The position numbers were made by a program, and so were the translations under genes. Positions 51,335-60,777 of a stretch of 64,000 nucleotides of DNA are shown in pieces. Each line of letters opens with the position of its first letter. The first letter of the stretch is position 1. The stretch comes from Eutrophobius brisbanensis (GTDB lineage Bacteria; Pseudomonadota; Gammaproteobacteria; Eutrophobiales; Eutrophobiaceae), in the NCBI GenBank assembly GCA_038131795.1, contig JAYPQE010000003.1, forward strand, positions 2,294,001-2,358,000, in the 5' to 3' direction. The notes under the pieces were generated by a model. The model ran no database searches. It was not told where the DNA came from and was given only the letters and a program-made list of their open reading frames with translations.

Positions 51335-53125
51335 ATGAATCGTGAAACTATCAGAATCCCTTTCTATTATTTCCTGATTACAGGATTGTTCGTTACCGTT
51401 ATTTCATCATGTGATAATCAATCAGCCCCTTCACCATCAGACCAGTTGAGTTCCGTTGATTATGTAAGCCTGCCAGCGTCAGAACACATGGTACTTTCTG
51501 ACCTGAATCCAGTCTTCGACCTTTCAGCTGATGGGAAACAGTTAGTCTATGTGGGTAAAGCTGGAACTGGTCAACAGTTATACCTGCGTCAACTGTATGA
51601 AGAACAAAGCCGGCCCCTTACAGGTACAAACGGCGCCCGTTATCCGTTTTTTTCACCTGATGGTAAATGGGTGGGTTTCTTTGCCCGGGGTAAATTAAGA
51701 AAGGTACCGGTTGATGGAGGTGAAGTGACAGCCCTGGCAGATGCACCCGGACCGCGCGGGGCCCACTGGGGACCTGACGATACCATTATCTTTTCACCCA
51801 CAACAGATGCCGGTCTATATACAGTATCTGCTGCCGGTGGTAATTCAACACCAATCACCCGGGTCAACAAGGACAGAGAACTGGGACACCGGTGGCCTCA
51901 GGTTTTACCCGGTGGTCGCAGTCTGCTTTATACCGCCTGGGACCGTGATGAGAGTAAAAATCGGATAGTGGTACGGCTACTGGATATTGGTGAAGAGAAG
52001 GAATTGATACAGGGAGTGACCTTTGGCCGCTATGTCCCCACCGGTCACCTTCTTTATGCCCGGGACGGGACGGTGATGGCCGCCCCCTTTGATTTGAATA
52101 CATTAGAAATAACCGGTGAATCGATTCCACTCCTTGAGAACGTGATGCAATCCAGTATCGGGGCCATGCAGTACAGTTACGCCGACACTGGCACTCTGAT
52201 TTATGTCCCCGGTGAATATAATGAAGCGGACCGTACCCTGGCCCGGGTGGACCGCCAGGGCATGATCCAACCCCTGGATATGCCAAGGCGTACTTATGAT
52301 GACCCCAAGCTCTCACCCGATGGCCGGCAGGTGGCGGTGCAGTTTAAGGTCGCTGCAGGCAATGTCTGGACCTACGATTTTAATAGCAGGTCGTTAAAAC
52401 AGATCACCTTTGATGGCCTGAGCAACCAGCCTTACTGGTCACCTGATGGGGCACGTATCGCCTTTGCCTCGGATCGGGCCGGTGGGGAAGAGAATATCTA
52501 TGTCATCTCATCAGATGGTACCGGTCCGGTGGAACGGTTGACTACCAGTGATAACAGCCAAAGCCTCACCTCCTGGTCGCCGGACGGTAAGTGGATGGTC
52601 TACTATGAGTTCCACCCGGTAACCGGCCGGGATATCTGGGTGTTACCCCTGGAAGGAAAACAGGACCCTTATCCAATATTGAATACGGTATCCCAGGAGG
52701 CCGGGGCAATGTTTTCACCGGATGGTCGCTGGCTGGCCTATGCCTCTGATGAGTCCGGGGAATACGAAGTTTATGTGAGCCCGTTTCCAGAGATGGACAA
52801 AAAGTGGCAGGTCTCAACAGCGGGTGGTGATGAGCCCGTGTGGGCGCGAAATGGCCGGGAATTGTTATACCGTCATGCAGATCAGATGATGATTGTGGAA
52901 TATACTGCTGATGAAGCGTTTAATGCTGGAACGCTCAAATGGTTGTTCGAAGGGCCCTATGTTGGACCACGGGGAAAAAATTTTTCCAACTATGATATCT
53001 CCCCGGATGGGGAGAGTATATTAATGCTCATGACCCTGGAACAGGACTTGAGTTTAACAACCCGGGTTAATGTTATACAGGACTGGTTTGAAGAACTGAA
53101 ACGTAACCAACCAATCAATAATTAA
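51335..53125 (+). CDS. TolB-like propeller lipoprotein
   Basis: Protein of 596 residues with a lipoprotein signal (TVISSC, Cys26) and PD40/WD40-like repeats typical of TolB and of the C-terminal parts of some serine/threonine kinases: FSPDGKWVGFFA, LSPDGRQVAVQF, WSPDGARIAFASDRAGG, WSPDGKWMVYYE, FSPDGRWLAYASDESGEYEVYV. Kinase and peptidase domains are absent. So it is an outer-membrane or inner-membrane anchored propeller, likely a protein-protein interaction module. The next gene follows 33 bases later in the same direction. Confidence 0.82.
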   Translation: MNRETIRIPFYYFLITGLFVTVISSCDNQSAPSPSDQLSSVDYVSLPASEHMVLSDLNPVFDLSADGKQLVYVGKAGTGQQLYLRQLYEEQSRPLTGTNGARYPFFSPDGKWVGFFARGKLRKVPVDGGEVTALADAPGPRGAHWGPDDTIIFSPTTDAGLYTVSAAGGNSTPITRVNKDRELGHRWPQVLPGGRSLLYTAWDRDESKNRIVVRLLDIGEEKELIQGVTFGRYVPTGHLLYARDGTVMAAPFDLNTLEITGESIPLLENVMQSSIGAMQYSYADTGTLIYVPGEYNEADRTLARVDRQGMIQPLDMPRRTYDDPKLSPDGRQVAVQFKVAAGNVWTYDFNSRSLKQITFDGLSNQPYWSPDGARIAFASDRAGGEENIYVISSDGTGPVERLTTSDNSQSLTSWSPDGKWMVYYEFHPVTGRDIWVLPLEGKQDPYPILNTVSQEAGAMFSPDGRWLAYASDESGEYEVYVSPFPEMDKKWQVSTAGGDEPVWARNGRELLYRHADQMMIVEYTADEAFNAGTLKWLFEGPYVGPRGKNFSNYDISPDGESILMLMTLEQDLSLTTRVNVIQDWFEELKRNQPINN

Positions 53126-53158
53126 AAATAATTAATTAAAGTTTAAGGAGTGAGTCCC

Positions 53159-55582
53159 ATGAGTTCATGCCCTTTAGCCGTTAACCGGTTTTATACCAGT
53201 ATCTGCTTTTTTGTGGCGTTATTGGCTCATACATCAGTTGGTATTGCCCAGGTATCAATCATCAAGCCGGGTGCACCGGGTGAGCCCGCAACCGAACTCA
53301 CGGCAGAGGAGGCCATCGAGATAGCCGTCACAAGTTATTCACCCGATGACGTGGTATTCATGCAAGATATGATCCCACACCATCACCAGGCCATACTGAT
53401 GGCTGAGCTGGTTGCAGATCGTACCAATACCCCTGAGATAGTCGATCTAGCCGGACGGATAAATGGTTCGCAGCAGGATGAAATCGAATTTATGCAAACC
53501 TGGTTACGTGAACGTGGTGAAGACGTCCCGGACCCGACTGTCCATAATGCCATGCATACCGATCATAAGATGGCAGGGATGGCGACCCCCGAACAAATGG
53601 AGGAACTTGCGGCATCAAATGGGACTGATTTTGATCGGTTGTTTTTAACGTTGATGATTACCCATCATGATGGTGCAGTCACCATGGTGGAGGAATTGCA
53701 TGATAAACCGGGCTCAGCCTATGACCCGGTTTTATACGAATTTACCAGTGACATAGACAATGACCAGACAGCAGAGATCGAACGGATGAATGCGTTGCTG
53801 ATCGGGTTGTCTTCTGATCCCCGTGCCGGTTTGACACCTGGCTTCGATGATGCAGGCGAGGCCATCTGGAACCTGGAACGTATTACTTCTTTATCGAGAC
53901 CACCGGGATTTTTTGATCCCAACAACCCTGCCGGTCTACCCATGGAGAAACCGGAAGACGAAGAAGAATCTGATGAAGATGATCAGGATGAAGACAAACC
54001 TAAAGTCACCAAGCCGCAGGAACGATACCCGCTCCTGAGTTTTTCCAATACCGACATGGCCTTTAGTGAAGATTTTCTGGTGACCGGCAGTTACCATGGT
54101 TTCAATATCTATCGCTTAGGTGGCAATAGTGTTCCAGACCATATCAGCTCGGTGGTGTGTCCCGGTGGTCAGGGGGACGTCTCTGTTGTGGGCGACCTGT
54201 TGATCATGTCTGTGCAGGACACCCGGGGCAGGGTGGATTGTGGGCTTGAGGGCATTGACGAAGATGTGAGTGAAGACCGTTTTCGTGGTATACGAATTTT
54301 TGATATCAGCGACCTGGCCCGGCCGGTGCAGGTCGGGATGGTTCAGACCTGTCGCGGCTCACATACCCATTCCGTAGTTACTACACAAACCGAAGACAAT
54401 AAGATCATCGTTTATAACTCGGGCACCTCCTCCATACGTGAAGAAGAGGAACTGGAAGGGTGCTACGATGATACCCCCGGTGACTATCGAACGGCACTGT
54501 TTCGGATCGATGTGATTGAGATCCCCATAGATGATCCATCAAAGGCACGTATTGTTCACAGCCCAACGGTGTTTGCCGATCCGGAAGATGGGACCCTGGC
54601 CGGTCTGTGGCGCGGGGGTGACCACGGTGATGATACCCAGGAGACCAATCAGACTGATCAGTGTCACGATATAACCGTGTTTCCTGAGGCGGGGATAGCT
54701 GCCGGCGCCTGTTCGGGTAACGGGATCCTGTTTGATATTTCCGATCCCTTGAATCCACAGCGTATGGATGTGGTGGTGGATGAAGGTTTTGCCTATTGGC
54801 ATTCGGCCACATTTAATAATGATGGCAGCAAGGTGTTGTTCACGGATGAATGGGGTGGGGGTAGCCGGCCGCGATGCCGCGCACATGATCCATTGGACTG
54901 GGGCGCCGATGCCTTTTACGACATTGTCGACGGAAAGCTTGAATTTCGTTCCCACTTTAAGATGCCGGCACCGCAAATGGACCAGGAAAACTGCGTGGCA
55001 CACAATGGATCTATCATTCCGGTCCCGGGGCGGGACATCTTTGTCCAGGCCTGGTACCAGGGCGGGGTCTCGGTGATTGATTTCACTGATTCAGCCAACC
55101 CTGTTGAAATTGCCTATTTCGACCGCGGTCCCATAGACGCCGAACATATCGTCTCCGGTGGCTACTGGTCGACCTACTGGTACAAGGGCCGGATCTATGG
55201 CACGGAAATCGCCCGTGGTCTGGATGTATTTCGTTTAATTCCCAGTGAGTATCTAAGTGTTAATGAAATCACCTCCGCGGAACTGGCCAATCAGGGCGGG
55301 GTGTTCAATCCACAGCAACAGTTTACCGTCAGTTGGCCCAGTGAACCGGTAGTGGTCAGGGCATATATCGATCAACTACATCGTGATAATGACCTGCCAG
55401 AAACCTTTATTAATGATTTGACGGATGCCCTTGACCTTGCAGAATCACACTTTCAAAGCGGAACATCTGATACTGGCCTGGCCGACAGGCTAGATTCACT
55501 GGTGAGGCGCATTGATGATAGTAGTCGGGCGCGGATCGGACTGATGCAAACACTTGGGGATCTTGCAGATAGATTACGTTAG
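53159..55582 (+). CDS. DUF305 domain fused to an LVIVD-type propeller
   Basis: Secreted protein of 807 residues; ATG at 53159 with AAGGAG eight bases before it. After the signal peptide comes a DUF305 domain: MQDMIPHHHQAILMAELV, and a second half with ITHHDGAVTMVEELH, the His/Met pairs of this ferritin-like, possibly metal-binding domain. A very acidic linker follows (residues about 265-285: EDEEESDEDDQDEDK). Then a propeller with LVIVD-like repeats (RGIRIFDISDLARPVQVGM, GILFDISDPLNPQRMDVV, GVSVIDFTDSANPVEIAYF). A short helical C-terminal domain closes the protein. DUF305 proteins often occur with copper handling. Confidence 0.85.
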   Translation: MSSCPLAVNRFYTSICFFVALLAHTSVGIAQVSIIKPGAPGEPATELTAEEAIEIAVTSYSPDDVVFMQDMIPHHHQAILMAELVADRTNTPEIVDLAGRINGSQQDEIEFMQTWLRERGEDVPDPTVHNAMHTDHKMAGMATPEQMEELAASNGTDFDRLFLTLMITHHDGAVTMVEELHDKPGSAYDPVLYEFTSDIDNDQTAEIERMNALLIGLSSDPRAGLTPGFDDAGEAIWNLERITSLSRPPGFFDPNNPAGLPMEKPEDEEESDEDDQDEDKPKVTKPQERYPLLSFSNTDMAFSEDFLVTGSYHGFNIYRLGGNSVPDHISSVVCPGGQGDVSVVGDLLIMSVQDTRGRVDCGLEGIDEDVSEDRFRGIRIFDISDLARPVQVGMVQTCRGSHTHSVVTTQTEDNKIIVYNSGTSSIREEEELEGCYDDTPGDYRTALFRIDVIEIPIDDPSKARIVHSPTVFADPEDGTLAGLWRGGDHGDDTQETNQTDQCHDITVFPEAGIAAGACSGNGILFDISDPLNPQRMDVVVDEGFAYWHSATFNNDGSKVLFTDEWGGGSRPRCRAHDPLDWGADAFYDIVDGKLEFRSHFKMPAPQMDQENCVAHNGSIIPVPGRDIFVQAWYQGGVSVIDFTDSANPVEIAYFDRGPIDAEHIVSGGYWSTYWYKGRIYGTEIARGLDVFRLIPSEYLSVNEITSAELANQGGVFNPQQQFTVSWPSEPVVVRAYIDQLHRDNDLPETFINDLTDALDLAESHFQSGTSDTGLADRLDSLVRRIDDSSRARIGLMQTLGDLADRLR

Positions 55583-55793
55583 TGATTTCAGATATATATT
55601 CATAAAGAACAAAGACGACCCTTTTAGCACACTGGTTTTTTGAACAATAGCTTAGTTAGCAGCCAGGCACCTAGTACGGCAGGAAAAATACTGTTTACTC
55701 AGTGAATAAACGTTTTACCCCCCACCCCTTTAGTCCCTGTATTCTGCTAACATGACCGATTATTTTTTAATCATGTTAGTTCAGGAGTTTTTC

Positions 55794-56840
55794 ATGAAAT
55801 TAGTCAGGCAATTTCTAGCTGTATTTTGTTTATTATGCTTACTTTTCTCGGTTTCCAATATTTATGCAGACACCATTAGTACTGCAGATGGTTCTGTGCT
55901 CAAGGGTCAGATAACCACGATTACCCCAGCCAGTGTCACAATTGACACGGAGTATGCCGGTATAGTCACAATTGATGCCGGCAAAATAAGTCATCTGGAA
56001 ACAGAAAATCCGGTATCAACCAAATTGGATGATGGCACTATAGTAACCGGCGCAACCAGTATATCTTCGAATGGAACAATCACTGTCGTGAATGAAACTA
56101 TGAGAATGGAAACTACTGTTGAGAGACTTATGGCGTCCTGGATCCCGGAAAATAAGCCACCCACTGAGGCTGGTTTTCCGCGCGAGCGAAGGTGGGTTTA
56201 TAGCGTCGCTGCAGACGTCACCGGTAAGAGGGGCAACTCACGGGAAAATGGTATGAGTTCCAGGGCGGAAGCGAAACTGGTAAGTGATAATGATGAACTC
56301 AATTTTTATCTCTCCGTGGATCGGGCAGATAATAATGGCGAGGACACGTCAAACGAAATAATTTTTGGATCATCCTATGTAAGTTATTTTTCAAAAGCTA
56401 TTGGCTGGTATGTTAGTAGTGAACTGGAACGTGACCCGTTTGAGAGCATAGATCTCAGGGCATCGGTATCTGCAGGTTTAAGTTACTGGTTATTTAACAG
56501 GCCGGATTTTTCCCTGGAGTTACAATCAGGTCTTGGATATCGACATGAGGCCTTTGATGATGATACCAACGAAGATGTACCAACACTGGATATTCGAATA
56601 CATAATCACTGGCAGGTGAACTCATGGATGAATATGACCAATACCCTGTCATTCAGGCCATCGCTATCTGACCTGGGCGACTACCTACTACTTCAGGATT
56701 CGGGCGTCACCATGCCTATTGGCAGTAGGCGATGGAGTCTCAGACTGGGGCTGGAAAACAACTATGCCAACGAACCTGCAGTGGGACGTAAAAAACTGGA
56801 TACGACATATTATTCACGTTTGTTAATGAATTTTGAATGA
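55794..56840 (+). CDS. DUF481 outer-membrane protein
   Basis: Protein of 348 residues when started at MKLVRQF, behind CAGGAG; an in-frame ATG 14 codons upstream has no ribosome site. Signal peptide to IYA. N-terminal SH3-like part with DGSVLKGQITTITPASVTIDT, repeated in LDDGTIVTGATSISSNGTI, is typical of DUF481 proteins. The rest is a beta-barrel of alternating strands ending in a C-terminal aromatic-acidic MNFE rather than a plain Phe/Trp. Function unknown. A GTTTA/TAAAC inverted repeat (55694-55712) lies in the 211-base upstream gap, which otherwise shows nothing clear. Confidence 0.8.
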   Translation: MKLVRQFLAVFCLLCLLFSVSNIYADTISTADGSVLKGQITTITPASVTIDTEYAGIVTIDAGKISHLETENPVSTKLDDGTIVTGATSISSNGTITVVNETMRMETTVERLMASWIPENKPPTEAGFPRERRWVYSVAADVTGKRGNSRENGMSSRAEAKLVSDNDELNFYLSVDRADNNGEDTSNEIIFGSSYVSYFSKAIGWYVSSELERDPFESIDLRASVSAGLSYWLFNRPDFSLELQSGLGYRHEAFDDDTNEDVPTLDIRIHNHWQVNSWMNMTNTLSFRPSLSDLGDYLLLQDSGVTMPIGSRRWSLRLGLENNYANEPAVGRKKLDTTYYSRLLMNFE

Positions 56841-56899
56841 TAAGTTTTGAATAGACCGGTTATTCATTACTGCAAGGATTGAAATAAAAGCAACAGGAA

Positions 56900-56934
56900 G
56901 GGTCGGTGTCACTATGATCAATGGACACCGACCC
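56900..56934. terminator. Perfect 11-bp hairpin between convergent DUF481 and dps genes
   Basis: GGGTCGGTGTC (56900-56910) and GACACCGACCC (56924-56934) around a 13-base loop. It resembles the dispersed repeat in its ends (GGGTC...GACCC). A T-tract is lacking on both strands, so termination is plausible from the position, not certain. Confidence 0.6.
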
Positions 56935-56940
56935 GTTGAT

Positions 56941-57414
56941 TTATTCTGTCTCGAGGAGACTCCTTAACATCCAGGCATTTTTCTCGTGTATCTGCATGCG
57001 TTGCGTCAACAGATCAGCAGATGCCTCATCGTTAGCCTGTTCAGTGGCAGGAAATACAGACCTTGCTGTTTTTGCTACCGCTTCCTGTCCTTCCACCAGT
57101 TGCCTGATCATATCTGTGGCAGAAGGCACGGAGTTCTCCTCTGCTATACTCGAAAGTTCACTAAATTCCCTGTAGGAACCCAGTGCAAATACACCCAGGG
57201 CGCGGATCCGTTCTGCAATGACGTCTACCGCGGTCGCCAGTTCGGTATATTGTTCCTCGAACATGGTATGCAGGGTGGTAAACATGGGACCAGTTACATT
57301 CCAGTGAAAATTATGGGTTTTTAAATACAGTGTATAACTGTCTGCCAGCAGGTGGGCCAATCCCTCTGCAATCTCCTGGCGGCTGGCTTCCGGTATACCT
57401 ATATCGATCTTCAT
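56941..57414 (-). CDS. dps: Dps-family ferritin-like DNA-protection protein
   Basis: Protein of 157 residues from the ATG at 57414 (GGGGA upstream; a TTG four codons earlier is less likely). The ferroxidase residues are in LKTHNFHWNVTGPMFTTLHTMFEEQY, the Dps hallmark, with His on one subunit and Asp/Glu on the next. Dps forms 12-subunit shells that oxidise and store iron and protect DNA from peroxide. It fits the iron theme of the window. The 230-base AT-rich upstream region contains no Fur- or OxyR-type site that I can recognise. Confidence 0.93.
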   Translation of the reverse strand: MKIDIGIPEASRQEIAEGLAHLLADSYTLYLKTHNFHWNVTGPMFTTLHTMFEEQYTELATAVDVIAERIRALGVFALGSYREFSELSSIAEENSVPSATDMIRQLVEGQEAVAKTARSVFPATEQANDEASADLLTQRMQIHEKNAWMLRSLLETE

Positions 57415-57558
57415 TTTATTCCCCAATGTTTATCTTTAAAAACACTAATATTTTATCTGTCACTATTAATAAATTAAATTAATTAATAATAATTAAATTA
57501 ATAGTTTAAATATATTGAAATTTTTGACCTGTTTAGGCAGGGTCTCGCGTAACTGGAC

Positions 57559-57579
57559 GGTCAGTATCGATTACTGACC
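57559..57579. repeat. Short perfect palindrome upstream of dps
   Basis: GGTCAGTA and TACTGACC around TCGAT, an 8-bp stem with a five-base loop, followed by TGGAAAAAATT. It is related in its ends to the dispersed GGTCAG repeat. It lies between dps and the DUF6134 gene. The rest of this gap is AT-rich with TTAATTAA-like tracts. Confidence 0.55.
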
Positions 57580-57658
57580 TGGAAAAAATTATTATCGGCT
57601 TGTATGCCCAGGCGCGAGTTACCCGCTATGAGTAAAAACCTGGGCTTGCAGAGAGGTG

Positions 57659-58342
57659 TTATATGGATAATGCGGGCCTGTGCTGCAACTCGTAGACAAG
57701 TTCACGGCCATTTTTAAGCATTGATTTTAATTTTAGCCACTCACCCTCTGTTCCATACCATAAATCTATATGCAGACCTTCACCTTTGATGGTGTATTTT
57801 TTTGCCTTCCACTCTATGCCTGCTGCGCGGATAGTTTCCCAGTCGTTCATAATCACTTCGGTTTCAACATATTCACCTGTTTGTGAATTTAACAGCTTTT
57901 CAGCTTTAAGTATGGTTGATAAATCCCAGTAGGCAAAACTTCGGACGCATCCTTCGAGCATCTCCGTTTTTTCTGTCGCTTCCACTATAAAATACTGTTC
58001 ATGAGTAGAGCCATTCACAGTCAGCATGTCATTATTGTTATTCGTTTTTGCCTGAATGCTTTGCAGGCAGCCGTCTTTCCAGGTTTCCTTCGCCTCGTGG
58101 CTGTATTGGTAGGCGTCAAAGAATATAAATTTCACTTTCATGTTCGCATTACTTTCAACATTTAGTAAATCATCTGCTCCTCTAGATACCATAAATCTAT
58201 GCTCACCTATGCTTTTGTCATTTAGTAACACGTTGAATATCCATTGTGCACCCGGTGACTCGGCATAAACTACCGAAAGCAAAACCAAATTGAGTAATAA
58301 TGTGATGTAGACGGTTTTTATTTTGAACATATTTTGTACCAT
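57659..58342 (-). CDS. Exported DUF6134 family protein
   Basis: Protein of 227 residues with a signal peptide (to YAES). The mature part is a beta-rich domain with WIFNVLLNDKSIGEHRFMV at the start and GCVRSFAYWDLSTILKAEKLLN in the middle, as in DUF6134, found in many marine and other Gram-negative bacteria. Function unknown. It lies 25 bases downstream of the TonB receptor gene, on the same strand, and so probably is cotranscribed. Confidence 0.75.
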   Translation of the reverse strand: MVQNMFKIKTVYITLLLNLVLLSVVYAESPGAQWIFNVLLNDKSIGEHRFMVSRGADDLLNVESNANMKVKFIFFDAYQYSHEAKETWKDGCLQSIQAKTNNNNDMLTVNGSTHEQYFIVEATEKTEMLEGCVRSFAYWDLSTILKAEKLLNSQTGEYVETEVIMNDWETIRAAGIEWKAKKYTIKGEGLHIDLWYGTEGEWLKLKSMLKNGRELVYELQHRPALSI

Positions 58343-58367
58343 TTTTTATGACTAATTTATTGCCGGG

Positions 58368-60515
58368 TTAGAATGTTCCGCTGACAGTCAATTCAATTTC
58401 CCTGCCCTGGGTATAGGATCTGAATTCATTCCGATCAAGAGCTGATAGACCCCTGAGTTGTTGATAGATTTTCCTGTTCCGGGTTTCCGCCGAGTTCAGC
58501 AGGTTTTTTGCATCTACCCTGAATTTCAGGCCCAGCCAACGGGACGTTTCGGCAAACAGGTTGAGATCCATCCCGTCATCACGCGTTTCCAGTTCGTTGA
58601 CCTTGAACCGGGTGCGGTCGGCGTTGAAAGACATGGCCCATCCCCATGCCGAGCGGCTTGCCAGCAGGTCCTGTCTGAAACCAACATTGACCTGGTACTC
58701 GACATCACCGTTGAAGCTGTTACGGTTGAAGTAATCACCACCGGTACTTGATAGTTCTCTCGGGTTGCCAGTGACAGGATCCACTACTGTTGAATCCTGC
58801 CAGTACAATTCGATGTCCAGGCGGGAATTGTCTATACCGACATAATCCATGGGCACGGAGCCTTCAAACAGGACCCCCCACCGCCTTCCATTGCCTATAT
58901 TCCCTGGCGCTTCTTCCGTATCTGTCAGCGGCAACAGGTCTACGACATCAGCTATCCAGTGATGGAAGGCAGTGAGTTTAAAAACACCAACTTCCATGAA
59001 ACGCTGCTCGTATGAGATTTCCCCCGCCCAACTTGTTTCCGGGCTCAGGTTAGGGTTACCCGGTGATACTTCATCATCTTCAAATATTGTTGAGCTGACA
59101 AAATCATCAAAGTCCAGTTGCCCGACCCTGCGTTCGAGTCGTATCCTCGTTTGCCTGGTGTCGTCAGAGGCGTAGGTCAACATCATGGACGGTTTTACAA
59201 AAAAGAAGCCCCGGCTCAGGTTTGCGTCACCGTTCTGTTTGATCTGTGAAACCTCAGAACCCAAGCCGAATTCGAGTTCCAGCCCTGACATCATCCAGGA
59301 TTCATTGAGCATGAAATCACCCCGGGTTTCCTGTACCCGTGTATTTGACCCCGGTACTGGGACCGTAACCGGGCCGTTCCCAAGATCCCTGGTTTCGATT
59401 TCGTTATTGTCCAGCAGGTTATAGGCAAACTCCATGCTGAACTTGGGTGAGTGGCCTTCCCAACCGGTCCAGTAAAATTCTGACCGTGCGATCAATTCGG
59501 ATTCCATCTTGTCCACATTCTTGGCCCGGGTGCGTAATAATTCCCCGGCGTCGTCGTATCGCCGCTGGTTGTCCTGGTCATTATCTCCAGCACGTGTATA
59601 GAGAAGAATGTACTTACCAGACAGGTCCTTAATAAGCTCACGTTCAAAATCCACCCCAACTTCGAGCTGGTATCTTTGCCGGTTCTCCAGAAGTAATTCA
59701 TAGGGTACGGAAGTGGAAGTTTCATCTTCTGCATACATCGAGCTAAATTCATCATCAACATTCCGGTATCCCAGTTCGGTATTGAAATGAATGATTGTGT
59801 CCATAATTTCAGTGGCGCCATTCATGTTTCCAACCACCCTGTAACCATCAGCAATTTTACTGTCGCGGGTATTGCGCACCAGCTCGTCAGATGCATCCGT
59901 AATCGACTCAGTTCCGCTGTCCGGACGCACAAATCGGTTTGCTTCCAGTCCCATATTGTATTTTACGTCCTGCCATTGGTTCGCAAGGGAAATATTTCCG
60001 TTTACAGGTATAGTATCGATACTTTGCTGTTTACCGATATTTGCCTCCCAACGAACAGTACCCTCTTCACCAGGTTTTAGGATTACATTGACTACTTCCA
60101 CCTGGCCCTGCAATTCAAAATCGGGGCTATCACCCCGGATTATTTCAACCCGCCCGACCTTTTCTGCGGGTATTCGATCAAGAATGTCAGATGGCTGGTC
60201 CTGTTTTGCCGTGGGCCGACGCCCATTAATGAGGACATTACCAGAAGCACCACCGAATCCCCTTTGACCGCTACCATTATCTATCCTGAACCCCGGGACC
60301 TGTTCCACGATGTCCAGTGCAGTGTTTGGTTGATACTTGGAAAAAAAATCTGCCGGGAATTTGACAATATCCTCTACACTGTCAGTGCTCTCGACTGCAG
60401 ATATTTTTGCTGGCTGGTCTTCAACTGACATACCGATGGCTGGGAAACAGGCTATGACCAGTATCAGCAAAAAGTCACCAGGTGAGTAATATTTGTAGAG
60501 ATTATTTTTGTTCAT
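58368..60515 (-). CDS. TonB-dependent receptor
   Basis: Outer-membrane receptor of 715 residues. Signal peptide, then a plug domain beginning ALDIVEQVPGFRIDNGSGQRGFGG...NVLINGRRPT and ERVEIIRG-like VGRVEIIRGDSPDF, then a 22-stranded barrel with the C-terminal ELTVSGTF ending in Phe. A clear TonB box is not evident near the N-terminus (AVESTDSVEDIVKF region). The ligand is unknown; no Fur box is seen upstream. With the DUF6134 protein it makes a small operon. The 262 bases between it and the MerR gene are AT-rich and hold no feature that I can support. Confidence 0.88.
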   Translation of the reverse strand: MNKNNLYKYYSPGDFLLILVIACFPAIGMSVEDQPAKISAVESTDSVEDIVKFPADFFSKYQPNTALDIVEQVPGFRIDNGSGQRGFGGASGNVLINGRRPTAKQDQPSDILDRIPAEKVGRVEIIRGDSPDFELQGQVEVVNVILKPGEEGTVRWEANIGKQQSIDTIPVNGNISLANQWQDVKYNMGLEANRFVRPDSGTESITDASDELVRNTRDSKIADGYRVVGNMNGATEIMDTIIHFNTELGYRNVDDEFSSMYAEDETSTSVPYELLLENRQRYQLEVGVDFERELIKDLSGKYILLYTRAGDNDQDNQRRYDDAGELLRTRAKNVDKMESELIARSEFYWTGWEGHSPKFSMEFAYNLLDNNEIETRDLGNGPVTVPVPGSNTRVQETRGDFMLNESWMMSGLELEFGLGSEVSQIKQNGDANLSRGFFFVKPSMMLTYASDDTRQTRIRLERRVGQLDFDDFVSSTIFEDDEVSPGNPNLSPETSWAGEISYEQRFMEVGVFKLTAFHHWIADVVDLLPLTDTEEAPGNIGNGRRWGVLFEGSVPMDYVGIDNSRLDIELYWQDSTVVDPVTGNPRELSSTGGDYFNRNSFNGDVEYQVNVGFRQDLLASRSAWGWAMSFNADRTRFKVNELETRDDGMDLNLFAETSRWLGLKFRVDAKNLLNSAETRNRKIYQQLRGLSALDRNEFRSYTQGREIELTVSGTF

Positions 60516-60777
60516 AATTTGTTATGTTTTATCGGGATGTCCCGCAAACAGATCTTTTTTATTAGCTTTTGAATAAATATCTATTGTTACTATCACGTTT
60601 TTTGTGTGAAAACAGTGTGAAAGTTAAGGTGGCAAACCGTGACAATTAGTTTCCGTTTAACGAACGATTAGGAGATAGGGGAAAAGTAGTAGTTTAATTA
60701 AGTGGTTATAAGTTATGTTCGGCGGGGTAAATATACTGTTTCATCAGCAGAAAAACTGATTCCTATAAACCAAATGG

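Noticed and set aside
57427..57658. Fur or OxyR operator upstream of dps
   Set aside because: The AT-rich tracts have short dyads but none fits either consensus well enough.
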